The notes under the pieces are model-generated. The model saw only the letters and a program-made list of their open reading frames with translations, had not been told where the DNA came from and did not search any database. The translations under genes were made by a program, and so were the position numbers. From contig CM072339.1 in assembly GCA_036874045.1 (NCBI GenBank), forward strand, positions 2,115,501 to 2,179,500: a stretch of 64,000 bases of DNA, written 5' to 3'. The stretch is from Cymodocea nodosa (taxonomy: Eukaryota > Streptophyta > Magnoliopsida > Alismatales > Cymodoceaceae). This document shows, piece after piece, positions 52,191 through 64,000 of the stretch; within the stretch, counting starts at the first letter, position 1; every line of letters starts with the position of its first letter.

Positions 52191-53036
52191 ATCTAAAAGA
52201 TGACCTCATTTGCAACCACAGGCATTGGAAGTAATTCGTGATCTTCTTTTACCATATACGTAATACAAAATTTGATTTAATATTCCATAGAGATATCTTT
52301 GCTCTAGAATATATGAAGATAATGATTGTGAGCTTTCATTCTTCCTCTGATTTATTGAGCAAGATGATGAGGCAATTCATATTGTATGATCATGTTCAGA
52401 CTCACATAAACGTTAGAAAGGTGTGTTATGGCACCTTCACATACCATAATTTTTTATGGGCTCTAATTTTTAATATTGGAAGCTATATGCATTGGTCTTT
52501 TTAATAGTGCTTAATCTTAATCATTCATGTAATCATCTATATATATGGTTGGATTTATAATTGTGAATAAACAATTGCATCTATTGATAGTTACCTTCTG
52601 AAATAAATTAATTATTGCATGTCATAGAATGTTCGTTTAAAAAATTTTAGATATCAAGTTGAGAAATAATTGCAGTAAAATAACTATCAACATTCTCATT
52701 CTCAAAATCTCTCCCTTCCAAAATATTTCTCTTTCAAATGGTATATGTTAACTAGGATAGATTTTAAATGCTTTTGCGCCAGTTCACATATTTAACAAAT
52801 GCATATTTAGCCATGGACAGCTTGTATCAGCTATAATGATTATTTTAAAAACGTCACACTTTGTTAATCACCCCTTGAAACACTGCTTTCTTGATATATA
52901 TATTTCTATTTAATATATATTTCATGATATGGATGTATATAAAATGAGATGCAAACCATTTCAGTTGGATTCAAATAGAGGTGAGGCAGATTTTGAAGAT
53001 TTGTAGCTTATCCAATTGAGCGGTTGAAAGAAGGAA
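52191..53036 (+). promoter_or_regulatory. Upstream region of gene E
   Basis: Copy of 34576-35421. It lacks TGACGTCA, like C. The core promoter stretch TATTTAATATATATTTCATG is kept near 52908. Confidence 0.55.
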
Positions 53037-56000
53037 ATGGCTTCTTCTTTGATGTTTCTATTCTCTCTGGTGACAATCTCAATGTCCATGGCAGTTATTG
53101 TTCATGGCCAGAAAGGTTTGTTGTATAATAGACATATCTTTCGCTAAATCATTAGTTACATTCCTTTTTTCATCATTGTATTTCGTTTGAAACGCATGAT
53201 ATGCCTGGAAACCAACGTAATTTCCACAGGTCTTACTCTTTGTAACGGCAGGTGCTTTATTCGTTTTATTTGTCTTGATTACATCAATTAATGCTGTGTA
53301 AGTATCATCGACAATTGTGTTATATGAAACGTTTGCATCCTCCTGACAAAAATTAGTACTAATTTATCTTGATGGATTCTTCGTCGTTTACACAAATCGA
53401 TGATGATCCCGATGACATGCAATACATCTAAGAAATTTGTGTTACATTATATCTAATCTCGTCCATTCTTGAATATTCTAGTTTTATTTTTTCTCCAAGA
53501 AACGTTTATATCATCCTGATGAAAATTATTACCCATTTATGTTGATAGAGTACTCTTCCTTGTTTATACATGCAATTAGATAGATGATGGACCCGATGGG
53601 ATACAAAACATCTAAAAAAATTTTTGTAATTAACTTCCAAGTCCAATATATTTGATCTCCCATGAAGTGGTACTATTTGATTTGCAAAAGATTGTTGATA
53701 AATTATGTTGAAATTGATTGTCCATATAATCGATTACATGTAATTTCTATGAATGTAGAGTTTCTAAATATCGATTGTGGAAGGGGATACCCCAATACTG
53801 ACCATGTCACGGGATTGAAGTACATCAGTGATTATGCGTACATAGATTCTGGTGTGGTTCACACGGTAAGTTTTACATATCGAGAAAACCAAGAGTACTC
53901 TCACGCTACGCACCTTAGGAGCTTTCCCAACGGTAAGAGAAACTGCTACACACTCAAACCAGTCCGCAAAGGAGGGTCATATTTGGTGAGGGCCTACTTC
54001 CTCTACGGTAACTACGATGGCCTCAATCGCCTCCCCAAGTTTGAACTCCACCTCGGCGTCAACTTGTGGGAAACAATAACGATCAACGATGCATCGACCT
54101 ACATTTCTTCTGAGATTTTGGCTTTTGCACCGACCAACACCATGTCACTTTGCCTCGTCAACACTGGATACGAATACGCTAATGCCTCTCAATCATTAGT
54201 TACCTTTCGTCGATTGAACTTCGGTGGAGATTCCAGTAAAAGAGAAATCAGGTCAAAGAACTACAACACCTATTCAAAAATTATATATATATATATATAT
54301 TTTCTATTGATTGTATAAAGTTCACTTCCTGATCTTGTGGTATCAACTGCATGCCAATAGGTACAAGAATGATAGATACGATCGCTTGTGGAGGACTTAC
54401 AATCAAGATGATTGGAAAACACAAAATACAACTAGCTTTGTAAAACCAAATTCTTACAAGCAACCACAAGAAGTCATGGCAACTCAGTCCATACCAATGA
54501 ATGGTCGTAAATTGGAAGTCAAGCTGGATTTAGACATTGCTTCTAAATACCATGTAATAAGGCACTTTGCAGAGTTACAATCGTTATCGGAGAATCAATC
54601 TAGGAGTATGAACGTAACCATCAATGACATATATCATACTAAACTCAATTCTGAAAAACTCAAGTACTTGAGTACGCACTCATTGCGCACGCCAAAACCG
54701 ATACATTCAGAGGAGCTACATTTGTCTATAGTTAAGGCATATGATTCGACATTGCCACCGATAATCAATGCAATGGAGGTCTACGTCGTTAGAAAACTTG
54801 AAGTACAAGCCACTCATGATGGAGATGGTAAGGAATTAATTCCTCAAACGATAATATCCTATGAAGATTCATTCATTCCTTAAGAAGCTGCTCATGATGG
54901 AGATGGTAAGGAATTAATTAAAGCATATATACTATCTTATGATGATTCAATCATTCCTCAATAACCTTTGAGAAGAAGATATGCTCAAGCTGTCTTCGTG
55001 ATTAATTATATCAAACTCTTCTCAATAATACGTAAGATAGGATTCTTTGATGTTCGTGAGGCTGTCATCAATCTGTTCTATTGATAAGTACTATTTGAAT
55101 TTATAGTTGAAGCCATGGTAGCCATCAAGACACATTACAAAGTGAAGAAAAATTGGATGGGTGATCCATGTGCTCCCAAACGATTCACTTGGCATGGCCT
55201 AAATTGTAGTGACGAGTACTTCGAGAACCCAAGAATCATCTCCCTGTGAGTATCAAAATTGTGAATGCACATGGAAACGCAAAAGAAAAGAACGTTGGCT
55301 AATTTCATTAAGATCTTAATGCAGGACATTATCTTCTTGTGGGCTAACTGGTCGGATATCATCTTCATTTGGGAAGCTGGACAAACTTCATTACTTGTGA
55401 GTATTTTTCTCTTAATCATTATTAAACATAGGTCTGTAAATGTTGGTTCAAAATTTCTTCCCAACTATTTGCAAGAGAAAATCTATATATTTTTACCACA
55501 TATAATATACAGCTTGAAATTATCATCTTATTTTTGTACTTTAGATTAAAATAATCATTACCAAATGTATCCCAAGTCTTTAATCATTGCTTGGCTCATT
55601 CATGATAGTCTAGCAAACCTAACAAAAGATAGATACATATGATAATTATGGGATTTAAGATATGAAATTATATCAATGTCATGCATTGGCTGATTTTCCA
55701 TCATCCTAAATATTGGATTGTGTCCATAATTTGCCTACGATTAATGTTATTTAGTGAAGATGATTAATTATGAGTAGCATCTTTGTATAGAAAAGTTCAA
55801 TCCATGTGTGTGGTTCAATTCATTGATCTATTACTTGGCTTTGGAAATGCCTTTAGAATGATTGAAATTTTACTTGGTTAATACTTTTTCACAAATAAAA
55901 TATTTTCAAATACATATTTTGTAATTTTTTGTAAAGTAGTGATCAATTTTTTTCTTATTTTGTTCTAAAAGATCTACTTATAAAGTTGTAGAATAAGGAA

Positions 56001-56596
56001 TTTTGTAAAATAATGACTTGAATTAGTTTCAAACGAGGATTTTGTGTGAACTAACGAGTCCATTTGATCTTAATTTATCTAGATAGAAAGTTGATCTATA
56101 TCTTCTTTTTTCTAGATAACAATCAAATAATTTGTCAACTATAAAATAAAATGACATTCAATATACATGTTGACTATTTATTACAGGGACCTATCAAATA
56201 ATGGGTTAACTGGTGTAATTCCAGAATTCTTGGGGCAACTACCACACCTTAGATTCTTGTAAGTACCAATTAAGCACAATGAAAAATGTAATATATATAG
56301 TTTCATCACTTTTTCATTATATATAGCAAATTTTTTTCCAGGAATCTACAAAATAATAATATTAGTGGACCAATCCCTAAGTCTATTTCCACGAAGGTGG
56401 AAGCAAAGATTCTAATTCTAAAGTAAGCTTTTTTCTTAAAGTGAACCTTCCATCCAAAAGTCACAGCAAAATTTTAGTTATTATTTATATGTTTTTGAGG
56501 CTTGTGTGCTTATTTGCATTGTAATTTAGGGTTGAAGGAAACCCGTTGATGAATGGTCCAGGTTCCAATAGTAAAGTTAGAAGAGATGGTAGATGA
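53037..56596 (+). CDS. Gene E: secreted malectin-like/LRR protein without kinase
   Basis: Eight exons: 53037-53115, 53759-54251, 54361-54827, 55107-55245, 55325-55396, 56187-56258, 56342-56422, 56530-56596; 489 aa. It has the same 54-nt deletion in exon 2, the same exon 8 to exon 13 fusion and the same stop as gene C, so these arose before the 17.6-kb duplication. I see two residue differences from C: Ala for Val late in the signal peptide, and Glu for Lys in the third LRR (IPEFLG against IPKFLG), where E agrees with A and B. Intron 1 is 13 bases longer than in C. The ORF is still open in both copies, but they are so similar that this says little about selection. Confidence 0.6.
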
Positions 56597-56839
56597 CAAA
56601 CTTCAAGAGTACTATCTAGATTCAATTTAAAAGGTTACAGACATAGCATTGTCATGCACTGCTCTACTTACAATAAGAGGCCAACCATGATGGAAGTGTT
56701 GTTGAAGATTAAGGATTATGTGGGAGTTAAGAATGTATGAAGAGAAATAAGTCAAGTCTCAAGTCAATCAACCTTTGATATTTTGCATGAAATGTTTTCT
56801 ATAGAGACAAGACGATTTTTTAATCCAAAAGCACGATAA
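56570..56839 (+). pseudogene. Remnant of the kinase C-lobe (exon 13) after gene E
   Basis: Duplicate of 38942-39211 with the same stops and frameshift. Confidence 0.85.
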
Positions 56840-58085
56840 ACATGTACCAATGCAGTCCAATTGGTACAAGTCCTTAATATTTGAATTTTTTTTTCTTTAT
56901 ATATCTGTGGGTGTATGTGTGTTGTGTATGCATGTACGGGTGTTTTGTGAGTGAGTGTGTGTAATTTACAATTTGAATAGTTATATTGTGGATTTTTTTC
57001 AAGCACACACCTACAATTGTATTTTACACTCAAATATTTATCTAAGAACCACGTAAAATTCTAGAAATAACTTCTTCAACAGCAACATTAATAAGAAATA
57101 TATTTAAAAAATAAAAAAATCACATTAAAAAATCAAACCTTACCGTTAGTAGTTAATATATAGCTGCACCACAAGATATTAAGATTAAGATAAAGAAAAT
57201 CACCCTTTGTATAAGTTATTGTATCCCTAATCTCTAGACGTAAATAGTGGACATACAGAAGGAAAAGATCCTTTATTTCAAATGTTGTTGTTTAGCCAAT
57301 TCGATGAAGGATAGATGACAAACAAAAACAAGTAACAAATGAAGGAATAATTTATTTCATCTTTCACTTAGAAAAGTAAGGGATTATTCCCTTATTTTAC
57401 CCAAAGAGTTCTTACTTTTTTCTCGATCTTAGGTACTTTGAGCACCCTCAACTCTCTCTTTCTGAACAGAATCGAAACAAAAGCATGAACAAAAAATCCA
57501 AATTCGAAAAGACCACATATCATTGAAATTCACCATAGTGTACGTCAAGACAGAGAAAAAGGGGTGCCTCACATCTCCCTTACGGTCTAGACCTTCATGA
57601 AATTCAATTTTCTAGACGTGAGAATGATAAAAGAGCGTGAAAAATTTAGATAGTGTAAAGATTAAGGATGAAACTTAGTTTATTGCTTATAATCTCCACT
57701 GTCGTCAGATAAAATTAAATATGTAAGGATTTCCATTTAGAGAAATATTTTTGATTAACAGAGTTGAAAGGTTTGCCGTTAAAAAAGGTATCTGTGTATT
57801 GTTTGAATTTTAAATTTACAACGTTTACTCTATTTTATCTTAAAAATTATAATTCACCTTCTCTCTGTGATTCTACAATGTTAATGTGTTGACGTATCGT
57901 ATTTATAAATGAAATAATTTCTTTCTTTTATGTTGATTTATTCAAATGTTATGATTTAATAATACTTACATTTAATATTACATATTTATTAAAAATATTT
58001 AAAAGAAAAATTCCATAAGCTGTTTAACAAGTTTAACATTTGGAATAAAGGTAAGTTCACATATTTTTATATCGAAATACACACT
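56840..58085. other. 3' flank of gene E
   Basis: Duplicate of 39212-40457. No gene seen. Confidence 0.5.
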
Positions 58086-58466
58086 TTTTTAGATATTTGC
58101 ATTTTTGGTTTTGATTTTCACTTTTTTTAGATACACTTTGAATTTAAAATATTTTGATTTCATAATTTTCATTTTATTTTGGGTATTTATATTTTGTATC
58201 AAAAATTCTTTAATTTCCAACTTCTTAGATATTTATTTTTTTTAAGTATCTAAGATATTTTAATTCTCCGTTTTGACTTTTGAGTACGTACCTCACATTC
58301 TCACTACTCGTCTTCGACTCTTCACCTCTCTGTTTAAGTATTTAATGTTTAAATTTTGGAAAATCTAAATAGATCGACGGACCAGCCTTCGAGTGCCTTA
58401 AGCCTGACTTGTATGGGCCTAGCCGACCCGATTCAAAAAAGATTTAATCTTTTTGATCCACGAGGC
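58086..58466 (-). repeat. Long inverted repeat, right arm (gene E element)
   Basis: Duplicate of 40458-40838 at an offset of 17628. Pairs with 50416-50837. Confidence 0.72.
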
Positions 58467-61374
58467 CCAACCCACAGACATGTTTAGGCTTAAAGAATGG
58501 GCTGAGATGTTTGGATTAACATGTGTGGTGATCAGTGGTGGGCACGGCCTATGGCCCAATGGGAAGTTTCAGACTTGTAGTTCTTTTCTTCGGAACAAAT
58601 TACTGTTTATGGTCGTCAAATTAGGTCAGCATGTAAATATGTAATTACAAATACGGGTCAACAACTTTATTAACCTATATTATAATAAGTGAAGGACCAA
58701 GTCAACGACCGGCTTTTTTCCTTAAATGCCCAAATTGCCTATGCGGATGTAATATAAACTCTTTAAATTGACTACTCTTTAACCTATAAAATAAAATAGA
58801 ATGTAATCTGCAGGCATGGTCGGACTTTTCATATTAAATGGGCTAGTAGAAAATATATATTGGACAATTTAGCAGAATGCTTTTTACGTCATTTAGAAAA
58901 GTACTAAAGGAAAGAAAATAGTTACAATTGTGCTTGACTGGGAGGCCATTCTTTTAAGCACCATATAATTATTTAATTGTTAACGGTATTAAATTCCTTT
59001 TTTTTCTAAATGTATGCCACTAGATTATCATTCATCGAACAAGTCTTTCATTTGATTTTGCAGTTAATTCTTCACAAAATCTATCACAAAGAATGAGTTA
59101 CAATAAAAAATGTTTGTTAATTCAAGAAACAAGTATATTGTTCAACTGTTTGTCTAATTTTCTAGCTGTTTGTACGAAGGAACGATCATCAAACCAAATC
59201 GAGCTTTGAGAAGGGGAGGATGAAAACAAAGAAGTGGTGGGGTAGAGAAAAAGAAGTCAATTTCTTGGGATTTTCTAATATAATATCATATATACTACCT
59301 TGTAAAACAGTATTGTACGTACAAAAGGCAAAGATGCTTACGCATGATTTTTTTTGTTTATTAACATTCGATTTCCAAATAATCATAAATATTTTAAATA
59401 GTTAACAAATGTATTCAACTTCATTAATTTTTTATTTATGAATAATTAAATTGAAATCATTTTAAAAAATTCAACAAACCACTTTCTTTTCTTCAAGGTA
59501 TAATGTTCGGATAAGAACATTATAAATATTGAAAATCATTGACTTACTTTTAAATACTTATCATAATTTTTTTTAGTAGTAATCATATATGAAGAAATCA
59601 AATCAATTAATTTATGTAATAGTTATTAATAAATTTAGTAATAATCATAAATGTTTTGAATAGGAATTATCCAAAAATTAATCATTCTATTATTAAGGAA
59701 ATTTTTGAAAAAATCTATAAATTTTAAGATCTGCCTTTATTAATTTCCCAAGGAATTTTCAACTCTCCCACGGTCGCTTATCTATAACTATATCATTTTC
59801 TGTGTAAAATATTATAACCTTTATATTTAGATCTTAGAGTTGGAGCTGTTTCTAATCCTTTTACGTGCAAATGTATCTTAACCCTTGTTTTGACTTTTCA
59901 TGATTTATCTAATTCTATTGTTCTTACGTTAATACCTGTCTTAACAAGCAAAAGAGACAAAGGAAATGTTTTTATTTTATATTTACATCACAAACAAGGA
60001 GATTGCTGGACAGATTATCGGTCAAGCCGAAATGCAATCTCGAAAATCATACGTTTTATAAAATATAATTAATATAATTATTTCTATCCTTTCAGAATAA
60101 TCTATTTTATTAGTAGAAGAGGGCAGTTAATTGGTACAGCGCACATGTTTTTGAAACCAACTGCAGAAGAATCCCAATATCAATAGTTATTATTAATCAG
60201 AATAATTAAAAATATTATATTTATCATATTAATTTTGCATCAAAGATAAAAGAAAAGAAAAGTTTATTGTATTCAGGATCAAGTCTTACATCATTTACGA
60301 GAGGTTGAAAAATAATTGCAATAAAATAACTATCATCTCTTTAGCTCTTCCTCAAAATCTCTCCCTTCTAAAATATTTCTCATTTTAATTGACCTTCAGA
60401 ATTAAAATAAGTAAAGACTCTATTTTTTCTCATCTTTTCTTCCTTGAAGTGCGTTCACACGTAATTAAGGACTTAGGTGACGGCTCCTTGACCTTACATT
60501 ATATGTAAAAGCACGATTTATTTAATTCTATTATTCTAAATAAATAACCAATGTTACCTTTATAAACATAAGCATTGAAAGAGGACACCTTATTTGTCTT
60601 TCTCAACAAGCAAAATAGATAAAGAGATGTTTTCATTTTATATTTACGTCACAAATATTGACATTACTCGTAGTTCGTCGACCATGCGAAAATGTAATAT
60701 TGGACAGCATGCATTTTACAAAATATAATTGGAAAATTATTCTTATTACTTTAGTAAAACTTACTGGATTTGTAGGTAGAAGAGAACAATTAATTGGGTG
60801 CAGCGCAAATGTTTTACAAACAAAAATCAGAAGAATCCTCGTGTCGATTATTATTAATAATCAAAATAATTACAAATATTATATGCATTTACGCAAAAGA
60901 TGTTATATTAAGTTTACATCAAAGATAAAAGGGAAGAAATTTTTAATGTATTAAGGATCGAGTCTTACATCATCCATGAAGAGTAGAGAAATAATTGCAA
61001 TTAAATAACCGTCACCTCCCCCTTTCCGATGGCAATCACTCCCTTTCAAAATATTTCTCTTCTAACTTGTTTATGTTAACTGGGATACATTTTAAATATT
61101 TTGCACGAGCTCAAATATTCAGAAAATGAACTTTGCATATTCAACCTTTGGCAGCTGACGTCAGTACGATAGATTATTTTAAAAACATCAACTTCATGGC
61201 TTTGTCGATCACCCCCAGAAACACAGTTGTTATTCATATATTTCTATTTAATATATTTTTCATGGTATGGATGTGTATTAAATGGGATGCAAACCATTTC
61301 AGTCGGATTCAAATAGAGGTGAGGCACCTTCTGAAGATTTGTAGCTCATCCAATTGAGCGGTTGAAAGAAGGAA
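58467..61374 (+). promoter_or_regulatory. E-F spacer and upstream region of gene F
   Basis: Copy of the C-D spacer that keeps the W-box block missing before D (TTGACC at about 60388 and 60487). A 15-base deletion lies at about 60225 (CTATGTATAAGATGC absent). TGACGTCA is at 61156-61163. Confidence 0.65.
61156..61163 (+). promoter_or_regulatory. TGACGTCA palindrome upstream of gene F
   Basis: Same site as before B and D, here 212 bases before the F start codon. Confidence 0.55.
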
Positions 61375-61634
61375 ATGGCTTCTTCTTTGATGTTTCTATT
61401 CTCTCTGGTGACAATCTCAACGTCCATTGTAGTTATTGTTCGTGGTCAGAAAGGTTTGTTGCATAATGTACATATCCTTTGCTAAATCATTACGTTCCTT
61501 GAACTTATAATGCTTTTCATCGTAGTATATCATTTGAAGCAGATGATGTTCTTGGAAATGAACATAACTTTCTTAGATTTTACACTAACAATGTTTCGTC
61601 AAGTACAAGCTATAATTGTGTTATCTTGTATCCA
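61375..61634 (+). pseudogene. Gene F: receptor kinase 5' remnant (exon 1 + part of intron 1)
   Basis: Exon 1 (61375-61453) encodes the same signal peptide as B and D, in frame, with an intact GTTTGT donor. About 180 bases of intron 1 follow, then the sequence switches at 61632-61634 (CCA) to a copy of the spacer (equivalent to 23320 onward). All domain-coding exons are missing, so no receptor can be made. A complete promoter remains and could still drive a short non-coding transcript. Confidence 0.85.
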
Positions 61635-64000
61635 AATTGCCTATGCGGATGTAATATAAACTCTTTAAATTGACTACTCTTTAACCTATAAAATAATATA
61701 GAATGTAATCTGCAGGCATGGTCGGACTTTTCATATTAAATGGGCTAGTAGAAAATATATATTGGACAATTTAGCAGAATGCTTTTTACGTCATTTAGAA
61801 AAGAACTAAAGGAAAGAAAATAGTTACAATTGTGCTTGACTGGGAGGCCATTCTTTTAAGCACCATATAATTGTTTAATTGTCAACGGTATTAAATTCCT
61901 TTTTTTCTAAATGTATTCCACTAGATTATCATTCATCGAACAAGTCTTTCATTTGATTTTGCAGTTAATTCTTCACAATATCTATCACAAAGAATGAGTT
62001 ACAATAAAAAATGTTTGTTAATTCAAGAAACAAGTATATTGTTCAACTGTTTGTCTAATTTTCTAGCTGTTTGTACGAAGGAACGATCATCAAACCAAAT
62101 CGAGCTTTGAGAAGGGGAGGATGAAAACAAAGAAATGGTGGGGTAGAGAAAAAGAAGTCAATTTCTTGGGATTTTCTAATATAATATCATATATACTACC
62201 TTGTAAAACAGTATTGTACGTACAAAAGGCAATGATGCTTACGCATGATTTTTTTTGTTTATTAACATTCGATTTCCAAATAATCATAAATATTTCAAAT
62301 AGTTAACAAATGTATTCAACTTCATTAATTTTTTATTTATGAATAATTAAATTGAAATCATTTTAAAAAATTCAACAAACCACTTTCTTTTCTTCAAGGT
62401 ATAATGTTCGGATAAGAACATTATAAATATTGAAAATCATTGACTTGCTTTTAAATACTTATCATAATTTTTTTTAATAGTAATCATATATGAAGAAATC
62501 AAATCAAATCAATTAATTTATGTAATAGTTATTAATAAAATTAGTAATAATCATAATTTTTTTAAATAGGAATTATCCAAAAATTAATCGTTCTATTATG
62601 AAGGAAATTTTTGAAAAAATCTATAAATTTGAAGATCTGTCTTTATTAATTTTCAAACGAATTTTCAACTCTCCCACGGTCTTTTATCTATAACTATATC
62701 ATTTTACGTGTAAAATATTATAACTTTTATGTTTAGATGTTAGAGCTGGAGTTGTTTCTAATCCTTTTACGTGTTAATGTATCTTAACCCTTGTTTTGAC
62801 TTTTCATGATTTATCTAATTCTATTGTTCTTACGTTAATACCTATCTTAACAAGCGAAAGAGACAAAGGAAATGTTTTTATTTTATATTTACATCACAAA
62901 CAAGGAGATTGCTGGACAGATTATCGGTCAAACCGAAATGCAATCTCGAAAATCATACGTTTTATAAAATATAATTAATATAATTATTTCTATCCTTTCA
63001 GAATAATCTATTTTATTAGTAGAAGAGGGCAGTTAATTGGTACAGCGCACATGTTTTTGAAACCAACTGCAGAAGAATCCCAATATCAATAGTTATTATT
63101 AATCAGAATAATTAAAAATATTATATTTATCTATGTATAAGATGCCATATTAACTTTGCATCAAAGATAAAAGAAAAGAAAAGTTTATTGTATTCAGGAT
63201 CAAGTCTTACATCATTTACGAGAGGTTGAAAAATAATTGCAATAAAATAACTATCATCTCTCTAGCCCTTCCTCAAAATCTTCCCCTTCTAAAATATTTC
63301 TCATTCTAATTGACCTTTAGAATTAAAATAAGTAAAGACTATTTTTTCTCATCTTTTCTTCCTTTTCTTGAAGTGCGTTCACACGTAATTAAGGACTTGG
63401 GTGACGGCTCCTTGACCTTACATTATGTGTACAAAAGGTAGTGATTCATACATTAATTAACTCTTGTTTTAACTCTACAAGCACGATTTATTTAATTCTA
63501 TTATTCTAAATAAATAACCAATGTTACTTTTATAAACATGAGCATTGAAAGAGGACACCTTATTTGTCTTTTTCAACAAGCAAAATAGATAAAGAGATGT
63601 TTTCATTTTACATTCACGTCACAAATATTGACATTACTCGCAGTTCGACGACCATGCGAAAATGTAATATTGGATTGCATGCATTTTATAAAATATAATT
63701 GGAAAATTATTCTTATTACTTCAGTAAAACTTATGGGATTTGTAGATAGAAGAGGACAATTAATTAGGTGCAGCGCAAATGTTTTACAAACCAAAATCAG
63801 AAGAATCCTCCTGTAGATTATTATTAATTATCAAAATAATTACAACTATTATATTCATTTACGCAAAAGATGTTATATTAAGTTTACATCAAAGATAAAA
63901 GAGAAGAAATTTTTAATGTATTAAGGATCGAGTCTTACATCATCCATGAAGAGTAGAGAAATAATTGCAATTAAATAACCGTCACCTCCCCCTTTCCGAT
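61635..64000 (+). repeat. Spacer copy leading to a further gene outside the window
   Basis: Homologous to 23320-25650. Diagnostic differences place it nearer the A-B spacer than the C-D or E-F spacers: AATAATATAGAATG at about 61692, CAATGATGC near 62230 and the doubled CAAATCAAATCAATT near 62502 all match the 23-24 kb copy. It has a private insertion of about 45 bases near 63432-63477. By analogy, another receptor gene should begin roughly 0.4 kb beyond the right edge. Confidence 0.75.

Larger units (their letters stand above)
40816..58443 (+). repeat. Amplified unit 2 (genes D + E, ~17.6 kb)
   Basis: Near-identical copy of unit 1, in direct orientation and immediately adjacent. Such close identity points to recent unequal crossing-over, or to an assembly duplication that should be excluded. 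Confidence 0.9.
58444..61634 (+). repeat. Amplified unit 3, truncated at gene F
   Basis: Copy of the first ~3.2 kb of the unit. It stops inside intron 1 of gene F at a CCA shared by both sides of the junction. Confidence 0.88.

Noticed and set aside
1..64000. CRISPR arrays, bacterial operons, rRNA or tRNA genes
   Set aside because: The gene structure is eukaryotic with introns. I saw no regular spaced repeats of CRISPR type and no rRNA or tRNA sequence that I could recognise by eye.

Overview
The window is nuclear DNA of a flowering plant. It is AT-rich, its genes carry many short GT-AG introns, and it encodes a plant-type ATP-phosphofructokinase, a plant HAD-type acid phosphatase and malectin-like/LRR receptor kinases. 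I cannot name the species. A monocot is possible, but the sequence does not prove it.

Layout: (1) 1-962, the 5' part of a vegetative-storage-protein-like acid phosphatase on the minus strand, running off the left edge. (2) About 3.4-6.0 kb, a decayed PIF/Harbinger DNA transposon with both its Myb/SANT-like gene and its DDE transposase as relics. (3) 9.0-12.6 kb, an intact 14-exon cytosolic ATP-dependent 6-phosphofructokinase (544 aa). (4) From about 14.1 kb to the right edge, a tandem array of receptor genes of the malectin-like LRR-RLK type (LRR subfamily I).

The array holds three full-length 13-exon receptor kinases: A at 16040-21291, B at 25986-31217 and D at 43581-48812. Each splices to exactly 2661 nt (886 aa). 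All three have HGD in place of HRD in the catalytic loop, so they are non-RD kinases. Two further genes, C (35422-38968) and E (53037-56596), share an internal deletion that fuses exon 8 to the middle of exon 13. They predict 489-aa secreted malectin/LRR ectodomains with no membrane span and no kinase. A sixth copy, F (from 61375), keeps only exon 1 and part of intron 1 before a rearrangement breakpoint at about 61634.

Genes B and C form one cassette of about 17.6 kb that is repeated almost unchanged as D and E. A third copy starts at about 58.44 kb and is cut short. C and E each lie inside an element of about 8.0 kb bounded by long inverted repeats (arms about 380-420 bp) that also carries a piece of the Harbinger transposase. 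The array therefore repeatedly co-amplifies a complete non-RD receptor kinase with a kinase-less secreted relative. Upstream regions have diverged between copies: a TGACGTCA palindrome occurs in B, D and F only, and D has lost a block of about 186 bp with two W-boxes that B keeps.

All exon boundaries were placed by eye from reading frame, splice consensus and family knowledge. No alignment or database search was run.
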